Source of the DNA: Baffinella frigidus
Taxonomy: Eukaryota > Cryptophyceae > Cryptomonadales > Baffinellaceae
Length of the DNA: 10,025 nucleotides
Assembly (NCBI GenBank): GCA_026770585.1
Contig: MU647186.1
Coordinates: 15,080 to 25,104, forward strand
Direction of reading: 5' to 3'
Of the stretch, positions 5,476 through 10,025 are shown one piece after another (position 1 is the stretch's first letter; each line of letters opens with the position of its first letter). Under the pieces are notes generated by a model. The model was not told where the DNA came from. It worked only from the letters and a program-made list of their open reading frames with translations, and did no database searches. The translations under genes and the position numbers were made by a program.

Positions 5476-5536
5476 ATCCGAAGCTTCCAGACCCGGAATA
5501 AGCTGTTTCGGGTTGCTGGTGGAACGCTAATGCCAC

Positions 5537-5684
5537 AAGCTAACGCCAGCGGACCCCTTAGCCTACGGTAGGAACCCCCCCTCCTCCTACGACGTTTAAA
5601 ACCAAAAGGGCTTTAAAATTCGTAGGAGGGGGGCTCCTACCGTAGGCAATCCGTAGGCTGTAAGTACCTCGCTGGCGTTAGCTT
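5537..5684. mobile_element. Inverted-repeat element, about 148 bp, CCGTAGG family
   Basis: The outer arms AAGCTAACGCCAGCG (5537-5551) and CGCTGGCGTTAGCTT (5670-5684) are perfect. The inner arms GCCTACGGTAGGA...CCTACGA (5561-5592) and TCGTAGGAGGGGGGCTCCTA... (5620-5647) pair with a short indel around an AT-rich loop containing TTTAAAACC. I see no clear target duplication. The CCTACGGTAGG word links it to repeat A. Confidence 0.7.
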
Positions 5685-5699
5685 TTCAGATGACCGCGC

Positions 5700-6550
5700 A
5701 CAACGCCCCTCGGGTGTGGATATCCGGCGCGGATGTCCTGACGCGGGTGCCCTCCCTTGCTACACACCTTGGCTGGGCGCTACGCGTGCGCTGAGGGAAA
5801 ACTAGCCGCGCGATCGTCCACTGGGTCTGTGCTGCCGATCACAACACGCGTCCCCGCGCATTGCGGACAAAGTGCTGAATCCGAGGGGGGCGAGCGCATG
5901 CGTGCGATCCGCGACCGAGCGCCGGATTCAGATCAGCCCCCGCGAGGTACTCAACAGGTTTGTGCATTGCGACCGCGCATACGCGTTGCCTGCGCATGAG
6001 CATCTGCAGCGCCGCCCTCCAGCTTCCCGGAGAGGCATGCCCCGGATCCTCGACCCTTCTCCCAGCTTGGTTGTGCAATGCAAGATGGGTGAAACTCTAT
6101 GCAAACACGTGTGCAAACTCCCTCGCCCCCCACCCCACGAATGGTGATGAAGGCACGCGTTGGCGCCCAAGCACGGCTCGCTAAACCCACTTTGCTCCCG
6201 CTCATCCCTGCAGAGGCTGAGCTTTCCGAGAGGTGCTTGGACTGGAACGAACCCTGCCACCTCTCAATCCAGCAGCCAGCGCCCCAGAACCCCGGAGACC
6301 GATCCATCGAGCACCGAGAGTGACAAGTTCATCTAGGCCGGTGGCTGGGGTTCACGGGGACAGCGGTGCTTACCGTTCGCCGCTGAGACCTTCAAGATTT
6401 CTCAAGGTTTTCCCGCGAAAAAGGACGTGACTGTATTTTCGTGGTACAAAATAAAACCTTATATCCGATACAACGATTTAAAAGTACCGTTTGGGCCGCA
6501 CCCTTTCTGGTCAGAAAGGTCGCGAAGCGGTCTATTGAAACCCAGAGGAG
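5700..6550. other. GC-rich stretch with nothing recognised
   Basis: About 850 bp of GC-rich sequence with several overlapping open frames of 60-118 codons on both strands. None has a motif that I recognise or stands out from the others. A 9-bp inverted repeat (CTGAATCCG at 5875 and CGGATTCAG at 5923) is the only local structure of note. It is the longest stretch that is not visibly repetitive within the window. Confidence 0.5.
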
Positions 6551-6563
6551 GGGTAGGTATCGG

Positions 6564-6706
6564 TCCTTTAGGTCCTTTAGGATTTAATTTCGCCCAACAT
6601 ATGCCAACGACACGCCCTTCCGTAGAAAGGACTGCAGAGAAAGCATTTTTGCTTTCGGATCGCGTTTAGCTCTCCAGTGCAGAGGCTCGTGAAGAGGGGA
6701 TAATGG
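6564..6706 (-). mobile_element. Retroposon-like element, type 1, copy a
   Basis: On the minus strand this runs from the CCTCTTCACGAGCCTCTGCA region through CGCGATCCGAAAGCAAAAAT and GGCATATGTTGGGCGAAATT to a tail of CCTAAAGGACCTAAAGGA. Close relatives lie at 7700-7975 and 9665-9870, all in the same orientation. A simple 9-bp tail at one fixed end is typical of SINEs and truncated LINEs. I see no pol III boxes and no reverse transcriptase. Confidence 0.65.
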
Positions 6707-6708
6707 GT

Positions 6709-6786
6709 GTGAGCCTCGGTCAGACAGGTCGCGAGCCTCGATCCTAAAAAAGGACCTAAAGGATCACCTGTCCGACCGAGGCTCAC
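6709..6786. repeat. 21-bp inverted repeat
   Basis: GTGAGCCTCGGTCAGACAGG at 6709 pairs with 6766-6786 with one mismatch. An inner GATCCT/AGGATC pair lies at 6740 and 6760. The interior contains AAAGGACCTAAAGGAT, matching the retroposon tail, so this may be an inverted junction between element copies. Confidence 0.65.
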
Positions 6787-6828
6787 AAAGGGAACCAAAT
6801 GTCCGGGTAGGCCCTCCTGTCTCGTGAC

Positions 6829-6971
6829 ACCTTGATCCGGGGAAACCTATTTTTCTTTCATTTGATGGCACCGAAAATTACTACACAAATGCTTTAATAT
6901 TACTAATAAGAACGAATTGTGTAGTAATTTTCCATCAAATGAAAGAAAAATAGGTTTCCTCGGATAAACCT
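6829..6971. mobile_element. Element C: 135-bp palindromic MITE, ACCT target duplication
   Basis: The element is 6833-6967, flanked by ACCT at 6829-6832 and 6968-6971. Its termini are TGATCCGGGG and, on the other strand, TTATCCGAGG. The arms pair through AAACCTATTTTTCTTTCATT and TGATGG into the inner stem CGAAAATTACTACACAA. The loop, ATGCTTTAATATTACTAATA and onward, is found in reverse orientation in element D. Confidence 0.92.
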
Positions 6972-7153
6972 CTCCCTCTAGCGTGAGGCGGTCGTGTTTG
7001 TCAACTTGATAAACCTTGCTTTCCCCCAAAACCCACGATATTGTTTAGGCTCATTTCCGAAGGTGGCAGATCTGTTCAGCTCGCACGTCCCACGCTAGAT
7101 CTGAGCGGGGGCTAGGCAGCCTAAAATTCAACGAAGGGCCTTTTCAATAGGAC

Positions 7154-7183
7154 CATAGTAATTTGAATAAGAGATTTACTATG
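7154..7183. repeat. Small AT-rich inverted repeat
   Basis: CATAGTAA and TTACTATG form 8-bp arms around a 14-base loop. It is weak and possibly chance. Confidence 0.3.
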
Positions 7184-7214
7184 ATATGATCAAACGGCTC
7201 AAAGGAAGAGCTTG

Positions 7215-7312
7215 GATTAGGTCCTTTAGGTTTTTTGAACTCCCAACATAGGCGGACACCGGAACTGGTTCTGCAGAAAAGCCATAGTTCCTTTCGGATC
7301 ACATTCAGGCCC
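7215..7312 (-). mobile_element. Retroposon-like element, type 2, copy b
   Basis: On the minus strand this reads GATCCGAAAGGAACTATGGC, then GTTCCGGTGTCCGCCTATGT, TGGGAGTT and a tail CCTAAAGGACCTAA. Type 2 shares with type 1 the TATGTTGGGAG..TTAAAA stretch and the 9-bp tail unit but differs upstream. Both may derive from related parents. Confidence 0.65.
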
Positions 7313-7356
7313 CCCACTTTCAAGCCCCGCCCCATTGAGTTGACTTTGTGTTGATC

Positions 7357-7450
7357 CTCTGGGGCTACTACCCCAATAAGATCATCCACTCACCCCCCAT
7401 AGCCTCGTGAGGGGGAGTCTGGGGATATTACCCCATGTAGGATCCCGGAG
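7357..7450 (+). repeat. Diverged direct pair
   Basis: TCTGGGGCTACTACCCCAAT at 7357 and TCTGGGGATATTACCCCATG at 7419 are followed by similar AGATC/GGATC sequence. Each also contains a small TGGGG...CCCCA hairpin. Local duplication. Confidence 0.5.
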
Positions 7451-7499
7451 TGACTTTACACAGGTCTCCGCCAGGAGTTATCCCGAAAGGAACGCACTT

Positions 7500-7560
7500 C
7501 AGGTTCTTTAACTCCCACCATAGGCGGACACCGGAACTTTTGTTCTGCAGAAAAGCGACG
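7500..7560 (-). mobile_element. Retroposon-like element, type 2, copy c (short)
   Basis: Carries TCTGCAGAACAAAAGTTCCG, GTGTCCGCCTATGGTGGGAG and TTAAAGAACC on the minus strand. Only part of one tail unit remains. Confidence 0.6.
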
Positions 7561-7581
7561 CGATCCCCCAATTTTGTCTGT

Positions 7582-7695
7582 CATTTTTTGCGGGCACGTG
7601 GACTCAACTAATCGCCGTCTGCCTGCAAAAAATGGACTCAACTAATCGCCGTCTGCTCCTCTCTGTTAGCCCATCCACATGAGTTAGAGCCCAGC
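7582..7695 (+). repeat. 34-bp tandem pair inside a short inverted repeat
   Basis: GGACTCAACTAATCGCCGTC plus TGC occurs at 7600-7622 and 7634-7656. CATTTTTTGC near 7582 and GCAAAAAATG near 7625 are complementary and enclose the first copy. The second copy continues TCCTCTCTGTTAGCCC...GTTAGAGCCCAGC to 7695, which is repeated at 8342-8402. Confidence 0.7.
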
Positions 7696-7699
7696 TGCA

Positions 7700-7975
7700 T
7701 TTAGGTCCTTTAGTTTTTAAATGCTCCCAACTTGGCCCAACGACACGCCTTTCCGTAGAAAAGATCTGCATAAAAAGCATTTTTGCTTTCGGATCGCGTT
7801 TAGCTCTCCAATGCAGAGGCTCGTGAAGAGGGGATAGAGGGTGGTTCTCGTGGGGTGAGTGAAGGTATACCAACTGGTTCCCATGCTCACACACACACCG
7901 AACCCAAGTCAGCCTTTATGAGGCTCATGGTATCCCATGGTTGGAGCATAAGATCTCCGATCACGGATACCCCAC
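7700..7975 (-). mobile_element. Retroposon-like element, type 1, copy d (longest)
   Basis: On the minus strand it begins near GGGTATCCGTGATCGGAGAT, passes through GGTGTGTGTGTGAGCATGGG, CCTCTTCACGAGCCTCTGCA and GATCCGAAAGCAAAAATGCT, and ends with CTAAAGGACCTAAATGC. It is the most complete copy and shows that the family extends at least 270 bp. The segment near 7927-7970 carries GGTATCC...GGATACC arms. Confidence 0.65.
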
Positions 7976-8010
7976 AAGGTGAGAGGGATTGTGTGTGGGG
8001 GTGAGGTGAA

Positions 8011-8210
8011 ACCAGTCAGACACCAAAGGTGAAAGGAGAAAATTGTGGTTGTCTAGGGGCTTCCCCCAATGTACGGACGTCCGCAAAGTTAAGGGCAATT
8101 CAAGCGTCGGAAATCAACACCAGTAAGACATCAAAACAATGGTGGCTGTACAGAGGTTTCCCCCAGGCTGTACAGAATGTAGCTGTGCAAAGACACGTGG
8201 GGAGCTACTC
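8011..8210 (+). repeat. Diverged tandem duplication of about 100 bp
   Basis: ACCAGTCAGACACCAAA...AATTGTGGTTGTCTAGGGGC (8011 onward) is followed by ACCAGTAAGACATCAAAACA...GGTGGCTGTACAGAGGTTTC (8119 onward). Both continue TTCCCCCA, then GTACGGA or GTACAGA. The second copy lacks about 13 bp. Confidence 0.5.
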
Positions 8211-8341
8211 TTAGCGATTCGCCTCCACCTACAGTTGCGCGACAGCACGTCCCTAACCTACACTCATGCGACATGTCGTTGTCCTCTCAGGCTCATACCC
8301 CACCTATCCATGCGACGGTCTACGTGTTCGGCTGGCCTAAA

Positions 8342-8402
8342 GAACTCAACTAATCGCCGTCTGCTCCTCTCTGTTAGCCCGTCCACATGCGTTAGAGCCC
8401 AG
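8342..8402 (+). repeat. 61-bp direct repeat, copy of 7635-7695
   Basis: Nearly identical to 7635-7695 from ACTCAACTAATCGCCGTCTG to TTAGAGCCCAGC. The identity stops where 7700 enters the retroposon tail and 8405 enters the 16-bp array, so one of these looks like an insertion boundary. Confidence 0.8.
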
Positions 8403-8405
8403 CAG

Positions 8406-8446
8406 CGTTAGCACCCACCCCCGTTAGCACCCACCCCCGTTAGCAC
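8406..8446 (+). repeat. 16-bp tandem array, 2.6 copies
   Basis: Unit CGTTAGCACCCACCCC repeated without change, followed by looser GCCCACCCGCATTAGCG relatives to about 8487. Confidence 0.8.
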
Positions 8447-8500
8447 TGTCAGACACCCACCCATAATAGTGCCCACCCGCATTAGCGTTCACGGTTCACG

Positions 8501-8565
8501 TTAGGGGGTTAGGGGTTAGGGGTTGGGAGTTAGGGAATTGGGGTTAGGTGTTAGGGGTTAGGGGC
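8501..8565 (+). repeat. TTAGGGG heptamer array
   Basis: About nine imperfect TTAGGGG units, variants including TTGGGAG and TTAGGTG. It is a telomere-like composition with the same 7-bp period as the TTTAGGG blocks but a shifted sequence. Confidence 0.8.
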
Positions 8566-8640
8566 AAGTCACACGCGTCAGAGCCAATCCACAAGTGTTA
8601 GAGCTCACCCGCTCGTGTCAATGCCCACCAACACGAGTCA

Positions 8641-8696
8641 GTTAGTGTGTAGTGTTGAGTGTTTAGTGTTCAGTGTTTAGTGTTTAGTGTTTAGTG
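8641..8696 (+). repeat. TTTAGTG heptamer array, eight units
   Basis: Eight contiguous heptamers: GTTAGTG, TGTAGTG, TTGAGTG, TTTAGTG, TTCAGTG and three more TTTAGTG. The unit differs from telomeric TTTAGGG by one base. Confidence 0.9.
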
Positions 8697-8713
8697 CAAC
8701 ATGAGAAGGTCGA

Positions 8714-8733
8714 CCCGAGTGAGGCAGAGCTAG
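8714..8733. repeat. Isolated right end of the CTAGCTCTG element
   Basis: CCCGAGTGAGGCAGAGCTAG is identical to 4586-4605, the right terminus of the 140-bp element at 4466-4605. No left end accompanies it. The shorter word GAGGCAGAGCTA also occurs at 5056-5067. Confidence 0.7.
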
Positions 8734-8849
8734 AAAAACGCGTCAGAGTCAACCCAGACGCGTCAGAGATAATCAGAGCCAGCCCACACTCGTTAAAGTT
8801 CACCCCAACACACGCGTCAAAACCCCGCCACACAAGTCAAGAGCCTTTT

Positions 8850-8997
8850 AAGCTTATCCGGGGAAACATATTTTTCTTTCATTTGATGGCAACGAAAATT
8901 ACTACACAAATGGTTCTTACTAGTAATATTAAAGCACTTGTGCAGTAATTTTCGTTGCCATCAAATGAAAGAAAAATGGGTTTCTCCGGATAAAAGC
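8850..8997. mobile_element. Element D: 140-bp palindromic MITE, AAGC target duplication
   Basis: The element is 8854-8993, flanked by AAGC at 8850-8853 and 8994-8997. Its termini are TTATCCGGGG and, on the other strand, TTATCCGGAG. The arms pair over TTTTTCTTTCATTTGATGGC and the inner stem CAACGAAAATTACTACACAA, with one mismatch in the right arm. It is the same family as element C: the arms match and the loop is the reverse complement of the loop of C, so the two copies inserted in opposite orientation. Confidence 0.93.
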
Positions 8998-8999
8998 GT

Positions 9000-9295
9000 G
9001 AAGCCGCGTCCGTCCACCTGCCCGAAATCGTTCAGCCTCAGAACACAAGGGCCGTTCGCACCGCGTGCGCGAGCTCCTCGTGGAGCGCGCTCGTCCAGCG
9101 CGCCATTCTGCCACGCCTTCCATCTGTGCGCATGATAAGCCGTTCAGCATCACGTTCAGCTCTCCTCGGACGCGCTGCTCATTCAACGTGTTGACCCCTG
9201 CAGATGAGTTCCTCGAAATCCGGAGCAGCACCGCTGTATGCGCGCGCGCGCTCCCTATCGAGCGTGCACATCCATCGTGCCTTCCAGCTGCACGC
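9000..9295. other. GC-rich stretch with nothing recognised
   Basis: About 300 bp with a CGCG-rich composition and overlapping short open frames on both strands. I see no repeat copy elsewhere in the window and no motif that I recognise. Confidence 0.5.
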
Positions 9296-9565
9296 CTTTA
9301 GGTCCTTTAGGTTCTTTTAACTCCCACCATAGGCGGACACCGGAACGTATCCTGCAGAAAGGCCGTGCTTCCTTTTTCGGATCACATCAGGCCCCCCGTT
9401 GCAGAAGGATCGCGGCAGAAACCGGCTAAAGGGTATCCTCATCGGGCGTTTGAGTGAGACCAAAGAGGTACAGGCTCGCACACACACCAGGACCAAGTCG
9501 GATGAAGGCCCATATGGTATCCCATCGTTAGGCTCACAGGAGCTCCAACCACGGATACCTCAGAT
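9296..9565 (-). mobile_element. Retroposon-like element, type 2, copy e
   Basis: The tail CCTAAAGGACCTAAAGG lies at the left, preceded on the minus strand by GTGTCCGCCTATGGTGGGAG and TTAAAAGAA. The right part (9460-9565) carries GCTCGCACACACACC and GGTATCCCAT...ACGGATACC, also found in copy d at 7890-7975. Types 1 and 2 may therefore share their distal end. Confidence 0.6.
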
Positions 9566-9588
9566 GTCAACCCAAACAAATGTAGAGT

Positions 9589-9660
9589 CCTTTAGGTCCT
9601 TTAGGTTCTTTTAACTCCCACCATAGGCGGACACGGGAACGTATCCTGCAGAGAGGCCAT
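9589..9660 (-). mobile_element. Retroposon-like element, type 2, copy f
   Basis: Closely matches 9296-9365, including the tail, GTGTCCGCCTATGGTGGGAG and GATACGTTCC on the minus strand. It is truncated where copy g begins. Confidence 0.65.
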
Positions 9661-9664
9661 GCTT

Positions 9665-9870
9665 CCTTTAGGTCCTTTAGGTTTTAATTTCGCCCAACAT
9701 ATGCCAACGATGAATGTTACGCTGGACGACGCGGTGGAGGGAAAGCATGTTTGCTTTCGGATCGCGTTTCGCTCTCCAGTGCAGAGGCTCGTGAAGAGGG
9801 GATACCGGGTGGCTCTCTTGGGGTGTTTGAGGAGTGCCAAATGGCAACACGCTCGCGCACACACCTTTAG
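9665..9870 (-). mobile_element. Retroposon-like element, type 1, copy g
   Basis: Matches copy a over the tail, GGCATATGTTGGGCGAAATT, CGCGATCCGAAAGCAAACAT and the CCTCTTCACGAGCCTCTGCA region. It then continues to GGTGTGTGCGCGAGCGTGTT. The middle part (about 9708-9740) differs from copies a and d. Confidence 0.65.
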
Positions 9871-9874
9871 GTCC

Positions 9875-9968
9875 GGTGCTTTGGTGCTTTATTTTACACT
9901 CACATCGGAGGTCACGCCCACCTCACTCTTGAGGAGATGGGAATGATTCTTCGGGTGAGCTCCCCGAC
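9875..9968 (+). repeat. Inverted long-range repeat, right copy (empty site of element B)
   Basis: The plus strand here matches the minus strand of 3845-3914, then continues GGAATGATTCTTCGGGTGAG into GCTCCCC, the counterpart of 3660-3675. The 161-bp element B and one copy of its 4-bp duplication are missing. Confidence 0.85.
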
Positions 9969-10011
9969 CCACCTATGCAGGCTTGGCCGAGCCTCTTTTC
10001 TTTTCTCTACT

Positions 10012-10025
10012 CCCCCCCCCCCCCC
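10012..10025. repeat. Homopolymer C run at the right edge
   Basis: Fourteen C residues close the window, the complement of the G run at the left edge. Confidence 0.9.

Noticed and set aside
5757-6323. Overlapping open frames of 74-118 codons on both strands as genes
   Set aside because: GC-rich DNA has few stop codons. Several frames are open at once, none has a recognisable motif, and none is clearly better than its shadow.
3340-8997. CRISPR array formed by the repeated TTACTACACA motif
   Set aside because: The copies are paired in inverted orientation and irregularly spaced over 5.6 kb, and each sits inside its own MITE with a target duplication. There are no spacers or cas genes.
6577-9864. 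Related peptides on the minus strand (LFTSLCTGE.NAIRKQ and PLHEPLHWRAKRDPKA) as a conserved protein family
   Set aside because: The copies are read in different frames and each is disrupted, so the similarity reflects the repeated DNA of the retroposon-like family rather than selection on protein.

Overview
This window looks like repeat-dense, non-coding nuclear DNA of a eukaryote. I find no protein-coding gene, rRNA or tRNA that I can support. No open frame exceeds about 211 codons, and the longest one runs through a tandem repeat whose unit length is a multiple of three. Interstitial telomere-like arrays of the 7-bp TTTAGGG/CCCTAAA type, which is used by land plants, many green algae, dinoflagellates and some other protists, suggest a plant, alga or related protist and a subtelomeric or heterochromatic setting. 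I cannot name the species. The sequence begins with a run of 16 G and ends with a run of 14 C, so it is probably a contig that broke at homopolymers.

Layout. 1-300: a dispersed repeat rich in CCGTAGG/CCTACGG plus a 20-bp tandem pair. 311-578: three telomere-like blocks in opposing orientation. 579-771: an inverted-repeat element. 851-1684: a cluster of inverted-repeat elements and a hairpin repeat. 1733-2480: a tandem satellite with roughly 190-bp higher units containing 30-bp subunits. 2502-2700: a G-rich degenerate heptamer array. 2753-3500: a tandem array with a 140-bp core unit, two copies of which are interrupted by MITE-like elements. 3676-4605: another MITE, a block with an inverted copy at the right end of the window, and several further inverted repeats. 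4606-5684: two strong palindromic structures, one with a perfect 40-bp core lying between 52-bp direct repeats. 5700-6550: GC-rich sequence in which I recognise nothing. 6560-9970: seven copies of a non-autonomous retroposon-like family with a (CCTAAAGGA)n tail on the minus strand, two more MITEs of one family, and 7-bp and 16-bp tandem arrays.

The most informative system is a set of short palindromic transposable elements (A 3344-3485, B 3680-3840, C 6833-6967, D 8854-8993, and the probably related E 2938-3086). All five have 4-bp flanking duplications and termini beginning TNATC. For A, B and E the window also contains related sequence without the element, so the insertion and the duplicated bases can be read directly. 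A-D share a 20-bp inner stem (CAACGAAAATTACTACACAA) around a loop of about 30 bp, while the arms between that stem and the terminus are unrelated between A, B and C/D. This is the reverse of the usual MITE pattern, and I know of no standard explanation for it. No transposase is present, so any mobility would depend on enzymes encoded elsewhere.
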